Shown here piece by piece: positions 51,646-64,000 of a stretch of 64,000 nucleotides of DNA; position 1 is the stretch's first letter, and each line of letters begins with the position of its first letter. The translations under genes were made by a program, and so were the position numbers. This DNA comes from Paraspadella gotoi (Eukaryota; Chaetognatha). The notes under the pieces are model-generated. The model did no database searches, was not told the origin of the DNA, and saw only the letters and a program-made list of their open reading frames with translations. Location: assembly GCA_051294375.1 (NCBI GenBank), contig JBJCIZ010000042.1, positions 1 to 64,000 on the forward strand. The letters are read 5' to 3'.

Positions 51646-53763
51646 CGCGGGGACGAATTGTGGCCTCACCCATCGACGGAATGGCGTCCGGTCACCTTCC
51701 CGTCAACCGAGGCGCTGCTTTCGGATGGCTCGCGTCGGACATTCGCTCGGATAGACTGTCTCCTTGTGTTAATATTTTATACGACTTTCACATTTAAGCG
51801 TAGTTATATACATTTTCTTTTACTGATAACGTCGAATGTCAACAGAGGTGAGAGCCTACGATTTCACTCCTGTTCCATTCGATATATTAGGATCGTAATC
51901 GCTTGGCTGGACATTCCTCTCCGCGCATCGATATGGGGCCGCATGGCGTCGAAACTTCGGCAATGCTCCCAGTTATCATAGTGCTCTGTCAACACCCGGT
52001 AGTGTAATCGTTCCGTCACCTCAGTGTCCAGGGCGGAGTGGATGGTTCTCTCTCGTAACGAGACAAATTCTAGGACGGCAGTCTCTCATTAAGTGAGAAC
52101 TGGATTAGACCCGTAGGGTAATAAGAAACAGTATGTTTAAAATCTCGATTTAAAAAATCCCAGGGACCCCATCCTTCTCTTCATTTCTTTTTTGGAGGAA
52201 AAAGATAACCAATTATCACACGACATATCTAATGATCGATTACAGGAAAGCTCCAATTGTTAATTAGTATCTGTGATAAGAGATATTTTAATTAAATTCA
52301 AATATGTTCACATCAGTCTATAGTGGGAAAGTAGATATACCAACTTGTCGGGATATAAGAGTGGGAGGGGGGCTTACTGATGAGTGAAATGGTAAGAAGC
52401 TAATGTGCTATGTGTGCTGTAAATAACTTAGCTCTGTAATAATATACGATTAATTATATTTGCTAAAGAGAATCCTAGGGACTATGCATAATGGGGTTAG
52501 TACGGAATGCCGTCAATTTATAAAATTTCATATCTAAACCCGAGATGATCCAGTGTGGTTGGTCACTTGTAAATAATTTATCTGTGAGGTATATCAGAGT
52601 GATAATGTGTTCAGAATGGGACAAATAGCTCAAAGATATTAATTTATACTATATATATCGTTAATCCTATTAAATATCATTGATGTATAACCTCAAAACT
52701 GGAATGAATAGTAAACTCCAATCTAGCTTTACAATATCCGCGAAGGGAAGAAGATGATATAAACATATAAAATTTAATCGGGTGAATTGTGCCAGCTATG
52801 AGGAAACTAAATGGTTGAATAGGCTTACTGTGGGTATCTTGTCGTCTTTATGCGCATTATTAGTGATTATCCAGGTCTCATAATTATATATAAAAAAACA
52901 AAAGTATCTCCTTAAGGCAATATATGGTTACCCGAATATTCGTTAATAAGCGATACTGCGTTTCAGTCAATTCCTGATTAATGTTATATAAAAAGTGCCT
53001 ACTATGGGCGTGGCGATTCCCAGTTTAGTGAAGTTTTAATGGAGCTCGGACGGAGACTTTTTTTTTATCAACAGTGAGTTGATCTTATAACGCGGATCTC
53101 TTGATGTTACGGAGGTCGAGGATGTAAGCACCTGACGAACTATCCCGTTATAAAATAGATTTTGAGTCTTATTTTAAAAGGCGATAGTAAACGCATATGT
53201 GCAAAAATGTTTAAGCGGCCGGTATAAAAGCTCGTTCATCGTTGTTGAACGTGGCTGATTTTGGGTCCGTACTCATTCTCATTAAGTCATCGTCTATTGA
53301 TTGTGTGATTGAGAACGAAGGCCGTGCGGTTAGTACAGGCTATCGTCGATGCCTCCTACGGCTGATACCCGCTGGAGATTTACAAAAGGGCTCATTCAGA
53401 GAGCATATTTGATTTCTGCAGGCCGCCGTGACCTTGATTCTCGCAGGGCAGTGCCAAATGCAGTCAATCGAAGTTCCAGTACTACACGGGCGTAATGCCC
53501 GCCGGTCAGTGAGGCACGATTGAGCCTAACGTCCAGAATTGGCGAATTCGACTACCGTCAAGGTGTTTGTATAGTTATGCATCCCAATCCTCGTCTTTAA
53601 TCTCCAATATGGCGGATTGTTATATACCAGTATATTCCGGGGAGAAATATTAATACATGGTTTCACCATTAGATTTTACAGCGCGCATTTTTTTTCATAT
53701 AATGCTTGAGTGAGCCTAGTCGTTGAGCTATACGACGTTCTAAGCTTCAAATTGGCCAAACGT
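51646..53763. other. Unassigned segment of even base composition
   Basis: About 2.1 kb with few homopolymers, no microsatellite, no repeated motif of the surrounding families and no open frame over 115 codons. No gene, RNA or mobile element was recognised. It ends abruptly at 53,764 where the duplicated repeat starts. Confidence 0.6.
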
Positions 53764-54694
53764 ACATTTTCCTACCCACACACAAAATTTAATCTCAATC
53801 TATTATGATTAATTATTAATTAATTAATTATTAATTATTAATTCGATTAATTATGGATTAAAATTATTAAAAAAATTAAAAAAAAAGTGACTTATGTTTT
53901 TTCTATTTAAATTCATTTCCACTTGCACGATTCCATCAAAACTTTATATCAAGCTCACTAACACACTTTCCAACCCACACACAAAATTTAATTCCAATCT
54001 ATCCATCCAATTATGATTTATTCGAGTAATTATGGGTTAAAATTAGTAAAAAGATTTAAGTTAATTTGACTTATGTTTTTTTTCCATTTAAACTCATTTC
54101 CACTCGCACGATTCCATCGAAACTTTATTTCCAGCTCAATCATACACTTTCCTAACACCACACAAAATTTTATTTCAATCCATCTATCCAATTACGAGTA
54201 ATTGGAGTTTAATGAAAAGGTGGGAAGGACCTTCCGACAGACGGACCGACGGACGGACGAACATCGTTTGTTTTTTGTGCTTAATTTAGCATTATTTTAC
54301 GTTCTAATGTGACAAAAATTATTTACTGACAAGATTTAGGGGTGGGACCGATGGACCGACAAAGTTAATTATTGAGTCGAAATCTGCTGATAAGCAGATC
54401 CGACTAAAAAGTGTCTGCACAAAGTATAATCCTTTTCTCAATATTTTGATAAGTGGATCATAGAAAAAGTTTGAATTTGCTTTCAACAACGATTTTATTG
54501 GTACATAGTGACGTACATGTACCAATAAATTATTGCTACATAGTGACGTACATGTATCAATAAAATCGTTGTTGAAAGCAAATTCAAACTTCTTCTATTA
54601 TTTCAAACACAACGAAACAAAAGGAAATTCACGATGATAAGTGGATCAAAATTGAAAAAAAATATTATTTTGAAAATTTACTATTTTAGAAGGA
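53764..54694 (+). repeat. Third copy of the Helentron-like 3' part and hairpin region
   Basis: Matches 42,083-43,024 and 57,800-58,743 but with intact motifs: the 3' hairpin ATCTGCTGATAAGCAGATCC (54,381-54,400) followed by GACTAAAAA is perfect here and damaged in the other two. It ends at a 25-N gap. Confidence 0.8.
54467..54591. repeat. Perfect 34-bp inverted repeat with internal 19-bp direct repeats
   Basis: 54,467-54,500 is the reverse complement of 54,558-54,591 (TTGAATTTGCTTTCAACAAC and its complement are the core). Between them TACATAGTGACGTACATGTA occurs twice. The copies at 42,800-42,925 and 58,520-58,645 are imperfect. Confidence 0.85.
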
Positions 54695-54719
54695 NNNNNN
54701 NNNNNNNNNNNNNNNNNNN
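54695..54719. other. Assembly gap (25 N)
   Basis: 25 Ns; the sequence does not continue collinearly with the other copies beyond it. Confidence 0.99.
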
Positions 54720-55465
54720 TAATCGTGTGATATTAGTAATAATTATCATTTCATACTCTGAATATCTTTGTTTTGCGTCCACTAATGTATTACATTAACA
54801 AATCTTATACTTCAGGAGTGGATGAGAGCGACTTTATCTTTGAATATTAATTGAATAGATATTATCTCTATTTTCCAATCTATAATTTGTGATGTGGGTA
54901 AATAAGTGTGCTGATTAGCTGGAATTCAAATTTCGATGGAATCTCCGAGTTGGAAATGAAGTGAGGAGACATTAATTATGTATATAGTTTTAAAGACAGA
55001 ACCGTTCAATATAAGCAGTCCCTTGAGCTTCGGATCATAGGCTGTAACACCATTTGTACAGGCGGGTTAAGCGCACCCGTCCCTCTTAACTGCAGACGAC
55101 CACCGGGCTAGAACCCCGGACCTTGTGGTTGGGAGGCGATGACTTGCCTCCGGCATCAATGCGCGCTGATGAAACGGTTGGCGGATTATTAGTCCACCAT
55201 ATGAGTTTTAAATTGAAAATATAAAAAAGCTGTTTCACTATTTGATATGCTTTTTTTTAAGTATAAATGTAAAATGCAAACTGGATCACAATTTGAAAGA
55301 TATTATCGTGATTTATCATTGTTTGCTCAAACTTGTTTTTATGATTTAATCGATTAATATATTGGAGTTGCTAAATGAAAACCCGTGAAAAACAAAAAAA
55401 ATTTTTTAAACTGAAAATAAATATTGGTGAAATGTTAGTTAAATTTAATTCGGTTTATGCGCTAG
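54720..55465 (-). mobile_element. Helentron-like remnant holding a solo LTR of the TRIM-like family
   Basis: The LTR (about 54,957-55,200, minus strand) matches 14,356-14,591 from AGACAGAACCGTTCAATATA to GTCCACCAT. It is inserted in the host motif GGAAATGAGTTT, with ATGA repeated at both ends as a short target duplication. The remnant ends with TTTGCTCAAACTTG near 55,320. Confidence 0.6.
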
Positions 55466-58400
55466 TATATGTAATCTACATATGTGGAGTAAAACTTTAT
55501 TTTTATTTTTTTAGTTTGGATACATGTTACTCAGTTTTTCATTCTTACAAATTTTTTTATCGCTCAAACGTTCTTGTTTTACACGGTTTCTCTTCTAATC
55601 GAGATAGACATATATTATTTAAAATAATTGTGATACTAATATTAGGATTTATTTTTTAGTATAAAGGCCTCAATTCGACTTTACCAATCCTTCCAAATGG
55701 AGTAATGCACCCCACAATATGCACTTTATGGATATAATGAAGGACTGAACATTCACAGAGATATTCATGAGTATAAAATATTAAGACAAGTATTCAAATT
55801 AAAATATTGAAATTTGTTATATTTTCTTTATAATATCAAAATATATATTTCAAATTATTTAATTTTTTTACATAACATAATTATTATTTTTAATTTAATC
55901 ACAGCTTTAACCAAAGACCATAGTAATAGCTTGTGATTCCATCTTACCCTTGAGCCTCGTTCCCAATCCTTAACTCCACTTAATTTTATTAAAATCCACC
56001 ATAGTGGGAGTGGACGCAACAATTTTTACATTAAGAATGATTTTATTTTTCAACAAGTAGAAGAACGACAGCTTCAGATGAGAACTTTCTTTGAGCAGTG
56101 TTTAATCACGACTTAATATTAACTCAGCCAAACACCAAAAGATAATAGTAGAGAATAGTAACTTTATTACTAAGTATTGCATATCCAACAGTCGCATTGA
56201 AATATGAGTAGCTGCTCAGAGAAAAAGTAACAGCAGCAGCAGAGCAGAGGACGCAGCTTCTGCTCAAAGCTCCAAAAAACCATATTCAAGTAAAATTAGA
56301 ACATTCATTTAATACGCTGATGGTCTCAGAGGATTATTGAGTATTGATGATACCGTTACTGTGTTAGTATCATTTTTGAATATTAATAAAAAAAAAACCA
56401 AAATAGTTATTATTACCAATGAGAGACAAGATATTCACAATCAAATTTAAGCATGATTTGAGCCCTTCAAAAATAAAATGCCAGGGCTCAATTCAGACAA
56501 AAATTATTTATAAACCCTTTAACACTAAGTCTATAACGAATACGGTATTTACAAGGTCAAGGGTGATCGTGAGAGAGAGAGAGAGAGAGAAAACGATCGA
56601 GGGCCAGTTTGACGAAGGTTGGAGTTGTAAGTTGTTCGCCCACAGGGGGTTTCAGTGAGAGACCTAACTCGACCCGCTTTAACATTAAAACATTTTAAGT
56701 ATCTTTGCTCACATCAGTTCAAACTTGAAGTTGTATATTCGTTTTTAAGAGGGCATGGAATTAATGCTTAATAATTTTAAATAATGCTTTTTTTTAACAT
56801 TTTGCTTTTAAGATTTTAAATACCATGATACGATCGTTTGTTTTTAGAAAATTGAGCGGTCATGGTCTTTTCATTTTATTATGATGAAAGTAAAGATTTC
56901 GACAGTTCGGTAAAAAAAATGAAGGCAAAATTCTAATTTAGTTAGACGTTAGGCGTTAAGATAGAGCGAAATCTATGTCAATGGAGGTGGGTTCAAAGAT
57001 TGGGAACCTTCCTAAACGAAACTACATAATGAAATTTCTGAGAAAACTTTCAATGGACCAATATTTTTGTTAAATGGCTAAAAGCATTAGCATTTTTTAG
57101 CATTAGCATTAGGCATTAGCATTTTTTAGCATTAGCATTTTTCAATATTTATTTTTAGATAAAAAAAGAAAATTTTTTTCAAAAAATTTGTATTTTAAAA
57201 GTAGAATCAAATAGCAAACAATGTCTGACCTGCCCACGAAATTAAACTGTAATTAATTAAATAAATAAGGAATGAAAAAATAAATAAATAAATTACAAAT
57301 AATTTTTTAATTATTATTATCTTTTTAAACATGCATCATTTCTCTTAACTCGCATCATTTTTTTAAATTTGCATTATTTTTTTAACTGCTTCATTTTTCA
57401 ACTTGCTTCATTTTTCAACTTGCATTTTTTTTTTCAACTCGCATCATTTTTTCACTCGCATTATTTTTTTAACTCACATCATTTTTTCAACTTGAATCAT
57501 TTTTCACTTGCATGATTCTTTCAACTTGAATCATTCTTTCAACTTGCATCATTCTTTAACTGCTGATTATCTTTCTACTGCATCAATCTTTCAACTTGAA
57601 TCATTTTTTCAATATGCATGATTTTTTAACTTGCATCATTTTTTCAAGTGTATCATTTTTTCACTAGGTAATTAATTAATTAATTCTTAATTAAACATTA
57701 TGAGTAATCATAATAATAAAAATTCAAGTCAACTTGACTTTGGCTTTCTTCATTCAAACTCATTTTCACTCCTCGATTCAAACTTTTATATCATGCTCAA
57801 TCACACATTTTCCTACCCACACACAAAATTTAATCTCAATCTATTATGATTAATTATTAATTAAGTTAATTATTAATTATTAATTCGATTAATTATGGAT
57901 TAAAATTATTAAAAAAATTAAAAAAAAGTGACTTATGTTTTTTTCTATTTAATTTCATTTCCACTTGCACGATTCCATCAAAACTTTATATCAAGCTCAC
58001 TACACACTTTCCAACCCACACACAAAATTTAATTCCCAATCTATCCATCCAATTTATGATTTATTCGAGTAATTTATGGTTAAAAATTAGTAAAAAGATT
58101 TAAGTTAATTTGACTTATTTTTTTTTCCATTTAAAACTCATTTCCACTCGCACGATTCCATCGAAACTTTATTTCCAGCTCAAATCAATACACTTCCTAA
58201 CACGCAACACCAAAATTTTATTTCAAATCCATCTATCCAATTACGAGTAATTGGAGTTTAAATGAAAAGGTGGAAGGACCTTCCGACAGACGGCCGACGG
58301 ACGGAACGAACATCGTTTGTTTTTTGTGCTTAATTTAGCATTATTTTACAGTTCTAATGTTGACAAAAATTATTTACTGACAAGATTTAGGGGTGGGACC

Positions 58401-61400
58401 GATGGCGACAAAGTTAATTATTGAGTCGAAATCGCTGGATAAACAGATCCGACTAAAAAAGTGTCTGCACAAAGTAAAATCCTTTTCTCAATATTTTGAT
58501 AAGTGGATCATAGAAAAAGTTTTGAATTTGCTTTCAACAAGATTTTATTGGTACATAGTGACGTACATGTACCAATAAATTATTGCGTACATAGTGACGT
58601 ACATGTATCATTTAAAATCGTTGTTGAAAGCAATTCAAACTTCTTCTATTATTTCAAACACAACGAAACAAAAGGAAATTCACGATGATAAGTAGGATCA
58701 AAATTGAAAAAAAATATTATTTTGAAAATTTACTATTTTAGAAAGGATATAAGGAGGATACTGTTCCCCAAACCATAATGATCAAAATATTTTTTGTGGC
58801 TCAATATCATACTATCTCACGTCTAAATGTCCTTGTTTTGTTTACTTCAAATAAAATTTCTGGTTTCAGAAAGCCAACTCTATTATATGTATATCTATTT
58901 TTTCATTGTGTTATTTATATAAATTTTTTAGATTGCAGTCGAGCCATCAATCTCCGAAAAAAGATTGATAAATTTTTATTTTCAAGTTATGAATTATGCT
59001 GTCCACCCGGATGTTCTCCATATCTGCGCCTTATATACAACAAAAAGTAAATTAGATCCTCGGACCGATATTGATTGTTGGCCCGCGACTCTCTTTTTTA
59101 TTTTTAATTGATCACTCCGATCTGTCGGTCTGTCTTTATGAATAGCTGTTTGTATATAATGTATAATTTTTTTTTCTTACTAACACTGCGGCACAAAACA
59201 AAAGAAGATCATTTGTTAGCTCTAAATACCCCCACAGAGTTTCTTTTTTAATTTTAGAAAAATAGTTATAAGAAGTATATTTTTTTAAAAAGCTATCAAT
59301 TGATATAATAAAAATTAATTGGTTCTAGCCAGTAGAAATACAGCAATATTTTAGGTCCAGAGTCTGAAAACGGAATTGAGGAAAAAAAAATTTTTTGGAG
59401 GTTAAGTTGAATGATAATTTTTAGTCGGATCTGCTTATCAGCTCATCCCGACTCTATAATTCACTTTGTCGGTCTGTTGGTCCACCCTTCAGTCTTGTCG
59501 CATTCACTTACATCATGTTAGAACATCGAATTATGATAAATTATGCAAAAAAATGATGTCCATCCATTGTCTTGTCTGTCTCTTTGTCCGTCCCTCCCAC
59601 CTTAGCAAAAAACACAATTACCCGTGATTGAATGGATGGATTAAAATAAAATATTGTGTCTGGGTAGGGAAGTGTGTGAATTGAGCTGTATATGAAGTTT
59701 CGATGGAATCGTCCAGTAGAAATGAGTTTAAATGGAAAAAAAAATATATTTCACTATTTTAAAACAAATTACAAATGAGTGGATGGGGCGATTGATCTGA
59801 AATTTTGTATGGGGTAGGAAAGTGTGAGATTATGCTGGAAATCAAGTTTTGATGGAATCGTTTGAGTGGAAATGAGTTTAAATAGAAAAAAATAAAAAAA
59901 CTGTTTCATTAATTGATTATGCTTCTTTTTTTTTATATTAAATGTAAATGCAAGATGTAATAATTAATCAAATAATAAATAAGTTAATTAATCAATTAGT
60001 CAATTAATTAATCAATAATTAATTAATCAGTCAATTGATCAATCAAAAAACATTTTGGATCATTGCCATTAATTAATTAATTAATTAATTAATTAATTAA
60101 ATAACAGATTCCGACTCTATAATTCACTTTGTCGGTCTGTCTGTCTACCCCCAATCTTGTTGGTCATTCACTTATATCATCTCAGAACATCAAATTATGA
60201 TAAATTATGCAAAAAAATTAATTAATTATTATTAATTAATTAATTAATTACTGATAATGATCGTGGGCAGATCCGACATTGTTTGCTCAAACTTATTTTT
60301 CTGACTGATGATAAAAGATTTCTTACTTTTATTATCTTTTATTTACTTATTTTAATTTGATTTAGGTAAAAAATGGTTGATATCTATCCCTACAGATATT
60401 CTATGTTGAATTTGTTCAGCCAATTTCATATTTTAAACAATTTATAATAGGGAAAACTTATTGACTCTTGTTGACTAAAAAAAAGAAACTAATTTTTTTT
60501 TCGATTTTTTGTACCAATCGATTTTGACGTCCTATAACTTTCGAACGCTTTGCTCGATTTTATTGGGACTTGGACCAATTGCTTTATCTCTCAATAAGCA
60601 TTGTTTTATGTTTCTATATCTAAGTAGAATTGAGCTATCCAATACGGTTTTTCAATGTGAAAATGTGTCTTCTTTTTTTGGCGCAGCATTGTAATGCGGT
60701 CATGCGATCCATGTGAATCGTAAGGCTAAGAATAATGTATGCAATACTGAGCTGTTTTGATTAGTTCTTAGTGAAACAAACTTTAGAAGAATGTAAAAAT
60801 TTGTTATGTATGGCAAGAGCAGGGTTGCTTGTGATGCTTATTGGGATGGGGTATCTCACTGTTGGCTTTGGGTAGCTTCCGACCTCAGTGACGCATCCTG
60901 CTTTGGCAACGCAGAAGGAAGTCGTTAGGACTGTGGATGGAATGCAACGCCCACTCTGAGCCAATGAAATTGGCTGAAAGATAGTTGATGTGAGGCCAGT
61001 GAATATACCACCACAGGATCCTTAGGTCAAGAAATCATCAGGTTCTCCAGGACTCGCTTTGTCAATGCAGAGGGAGGTCGTTAGGACTGTGGATGGAATG
61101 TGGCAAGCGCTTGGGATGGTGCATTCCCTCTATGAGCGCTATGGGATGGCTGAAGATAGTCAGATGTGAGGCCTGTGATTATACCACCACAGGATCCCCA
61201 GGCGCAAGAAATTACTGCAGGTTCTCCAGGTCTCGCTTGCCAATGCAGAGGAAGTCGTTAGGGTGTAGGCTGTGGATTGAAGCGCAACGCTTGGGATAGT
61301 GCAATGCCCCTATGAGCCAATGGGATTGGCTAAATGATAGAGGATGTGGGGTGGTGTTAATATAGTCCGCAGCATATGCATTCTATTTATTCTGGAGTAA

Positions 61401-62144
61401 TCATATGATCAGCTAAAGATTGATCACCTCAATTAGATAAAGTTTAAGCAAAAATTAGTGTGACACTATGTAATTGTTTTGGCTTTTGTTTTCTGTTTTC
61501 ATAATTTTTTGTATTTACAAATTTGAAAAAGTTTGAACAATGGCACAATTGAAGTTTTTGAATCTTGGTTTAGGCACCTTCTAATTTGTTTAATGTGGCC
61601 AAAAATTTTGATTGCCCTTTGGCTTGGCAATTTTCTTAATTGCAATATTACTTATATCTTTTCGACATTCTTTGAAAAGAATACACTTGGATATACAAGA
61701 GGAGCGAGCTCATATAAATTCTCAGGCAAGAATTTTCAGAGGAGCAAAACGAATGTTAGGTATATATACTATTATAATAGAAGGATGGACTGGATTATGC
61801 ATGAAAATCTTATAATCAAATTAAGTAAACCTAAAATACCAAAATTAAAAAGATATATTGTAAAGAGCTAATATCAGACTGAAAAGTTCGAAGAGAGAGA
61901 AAGAGTGAGAGAGAATGATAGAGAGTAAGTTCATTTCACATGAACTTTGCATTGAGAGTTTAATAATTTAATGTAGGATCATTAATAATTACTTTGAAAT
62001 TTTTAGTATTACAGACCTGTGCAATAAAAAAGAGGACACTCCAAAACATTATGAAATAATAATAAGTATTGATTCTCTTCAGAGGCAATGGGTTTGAATC
62101 TTAATCACTGCCACCCGACAATATCATGGGGTTTCCAGGGGTGA

Positions 62145-63903
62145 GAGAGAGCTTCGCAGAAATACCATGCATTTTTGAAAATTTTGTTCCTGAACTCCTG
62201 CAAAGTTTCCTTGTGCCAAAATTTAGTGGAGAAAAACGAATATCACAATCTTGATGGATTTTCCACGCCAGTTTTTTGGCGTCGTACCAACTTCCGGTTT
62301 TAAAAAATAAAGGAGTTTTTTGAAAAAAATGAGCTGTTATTCAGCTCACCGCATACTTAAATTAATCAAATAAAGTTATTAATACCTTATTACTAAATGT
62401 TTTGTTGTGGTTTTTTAATAAGGTTAAAAATTATTATTAAGAAACACTTCAAATTAGAAATTATTAGTTTTTTTAAGGCCAAATCGTCCCTGACCAAATT
62501 ACTTTACAAATTCTAAATAAGATTGTATAAGAAAGTATGATTTGGTTATTATAAATAGAACTCTCTAAGGGATTTTAAATATTTAAGTCCCTTAAGGCCA
62601 AATATTGTCTTTAAAGGTTTGCCAAATAATACAAAAAAGAAAGCAGCGATTAGTTAAAAGGCGCCTTGGTCTTTGTGGCTCAGGCAAGCCTCCCACTTCA
62701 ATTTTAACGCCTAAAACCTCTCTCCCAACCAAAACCTTAGTCTAGGCCTTTTATTCATTTGCAAGCCTCAATCTTAATATCCCTAGTACAAGCCTTTCTA
62801 AGCTTGCTTATAACAAGATTAAGGTATTGTGATATTGCAATTTGGACAGGGCTAAGAAAAGGACAGGAAGCTCGGGTTAGGTGTTAGGGAAAGTACTGGG
62901 GGAAGTAATTAAGAATTAAAACTTAGGCTAATTGATGGCCGGGAAGCGGTCAGGGCATGCCTGAGTTGAGTGTGAGGGCCAAGAGGTGAAGCCCTCATGA
63001 GAAGGCTGATGTGAGGGTTGGGTGGAGAGGCTCTGGAGTGATGCAGGGGCTAGGGTGTTCTGGGCAATGAATATTAAAGCGAGAGGATGGCCTAGGTTAG
63101 GGTTAGGGCTAAGGAAGTGGCTCTCTGCAGATTTCACCAGCGCAGGGAAACTGGTGAGTGTTTGGATCAGGGACCAGTTTAGGGTTAAGGGTTGAGCAGG
63201 AAGTACACGATCTTGGGTTAAGGTTAGGGGAAAGGCTGCTGCGGGTAAGACAAAGGCCCACGTTAGGGTTAGGGCTAGGTTAGATATCGCCAAGCCAGGG
63301 AAACTGATTAAGATTAAAGGTTTTGTTTAGGGGCCCGGTTTAGGGTAAGGGTTGAGTAAGATGGGGCTTGGCTAGCTGGCAAAAGGCTAAAGTTGCCTAC
63401 CATCTAATTCGGGCTAGCTGTTTGGCATCAGTTGGTAATCTTTTTAAAAGCCAATATCTTGGTTTAAAGATTAAAGATTTAAAATCCTAAGACAGTTCTA
63501 ATTTGTTTTCAGCCAGATAGTCAAATTTATTATAAATTAGTAAAAGTAAGTTTGGTCCAGCGGCCAATTTGGCTTAAAAGAATTATGAAGTTTTAACTTG
63601 ACGCCCTTTTGTAATAAATATTTTATAACCTTATTATAGAACTAAAATAAAAATGTAATATTAAGGTTATTGGTATCAAATTTTTTTTGATTAATTTAAG
63701 TATGCTGTGCTGAATAACAGCTTATTTATTTCCTAAAACCGGAAGTGGTTCACGCAAAACTGGCGTGGAAAATCCATAATGAGCATCCAGGGAAATTTTT
63801 TTATTGTGATATTCGTTTCTCCACTAAATTTGGCACAGAGAAACTTTGGCAGGTATCAGGAACTTTCATAAATGTATGATATTTCTGGGGAGCGCGTATC
63901 TAT
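62145..63903. mobile_element. Inverted-repeat DNA element inserted in copy 2 only
   Basis: The first about 350 bases and the last about 350 bases are inverted copies: CAGAAATACCATGCATTTTT pairs with the reverse of ATAAATGTATGATATTTCTG, and GATTTTCCACGCCAGTTTT pairs with AAAACTGGCGTGGAAAATC. GTGA flanks both ends (62,141-62,144; 63,904-63,907). The corresponding site in copy 1 (46,401-46,412) is uninterrupted (CAGGGTGAAGAG). Only a low-complexity minus frame is present, so non-autonomous. Superfamily not assigned. Confidence 0.75.
63080..63300. repeat. Degenerate TTAGGG-like repeats inside the inverted-repeat element
   Basis: GGTTAGGGTTAGGGC, GTTTAGGGTTAAGGG and GTTAGGGTTAGGGCTAGG occur among similar words. 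They recall the telomere repeat but are too irregular to be a telomere. Confidence 0.5.
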
Positions 63904-64000
63904 GTGAAGAGTCTTGATTAACGCTATGAGAACCAAGAACAGGCAAAGTCTATTTATAGCTGAGAAGAGGATCAGCGACACAGGAAGATTTTCCGATTCA

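Larger units (their letters stand above)
55466..64000. repeat. Duplicated block, copy 2
   Basis: Second copy of 39,714-46,630, continuing past the window edge, with an extra 1.76-kb insertion at 62,145-63,903. Holds Helentron-like copies at about 57,210-58,460 (plus-type orientation) and 59,424-60,290, the 18-bp minisatellite, and the 170-bp array (60,900-61,380). No gene recognised. Confidence 0.85.

Noticed and set aside
62928-63293. 121-codon minus-strand frame in the inverted-repeat element
   Set aside because: Reflects TTAGGG-like and related low-complexity repeats; no transposase motif.
63080-63300. True telomere or chromosome end
   Set aside because: Repeats are irregular, short and inside an element with host sequence on both sides.

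Overview
This is AT-rich eukaryotic DNA, most likely from an invertebrate animal. The supporting signs are candidate exons with GT/AG borders separated by multi-kilobase introns, dense (CT)n/(GA)n microsatellites, LTR retrotransposons, a Penelope-like element with GIY-YIG endonuclease and hammerhead ribozyme motifs, and several MITE families. No prokaryotic gene organisation is visible. The species cannot be named from the sequence. The window also holds three N gaps (39,614-39,713, 42,004-42,028, 54,695-54,719) and duplicated blocks that look partly like assembly artefacts.

Layout. 1-3.56 kb: 3' part of a decayed Ty3/Gypsy-type element (integrase end, then a broken envelope-like gene with a transmembrane segment, then an LTR-like tail). 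3.56-7 kb: AT-rich DNA with simple repeats. 7.08-38.4 kb: a plausible host gene on the plus strand. Exon 1 (7,083-7,591; signal peptide and Thr-rich stalk), exon 2 (13,596-13,997) and exon 3 (35,087-35,256) join in matching codon phase; a possible last exon lies near 38.1-38.4 kb. Its introns are crowded with mobile DNA: oppositely oriented Helentron-like repeats either side of exon 2, a miniature LTR element (14.36-15.63 kb) that itself holds a hAT-like MITE, a Penelope-like element (16.74-19.28 kb), a gag fragment (21.6-22.2 kb), and a nearly intact LTR retrotransposon (22,712-30,713) with two almost identical LTRs and a 5-bp target duplication. Two further MITEs with 8-bp target duplications lie at 32.4 and 35.4 kb.

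37.9-39.6 kb is a more GC-rich island with open frames on both strands that could not be resolved. 39.7-46.6 kb and 55.5-64.0 kb are two copies of one block, and a third partial copy lies at 53.76-54.69 kb. One 1.70-kb stretch is identical between the first two copies while the rest differ by many single-base indels. The second copy carries a 1.76-kb inverted-repeat insertion absent from the first. 49.5-51.65 kb is a GC-rich decayed retroelement with a gag-type zinc knuckle broken by a frameshift. 51.65-53.76 kb is unassigned and differs in texture from everything around it.

The most interesting observations are: (1) the young LTR retrotransposon carries an apparently inactivated OTU-like domain between RNase H and integrase; (2) its decayed relative in the same window carries an envelope-like gene that the intact copy lacks; (3) hammerhead ribozymes in both inverted terminal repeats of a Penelope-like element, plus a third in a separate fragment; (4) a Helentron-like family whose 5' end matches its 3' hairpin; (5) three MITEs with exact 8-bp target duplications, one nested inside a miniature LTR element.
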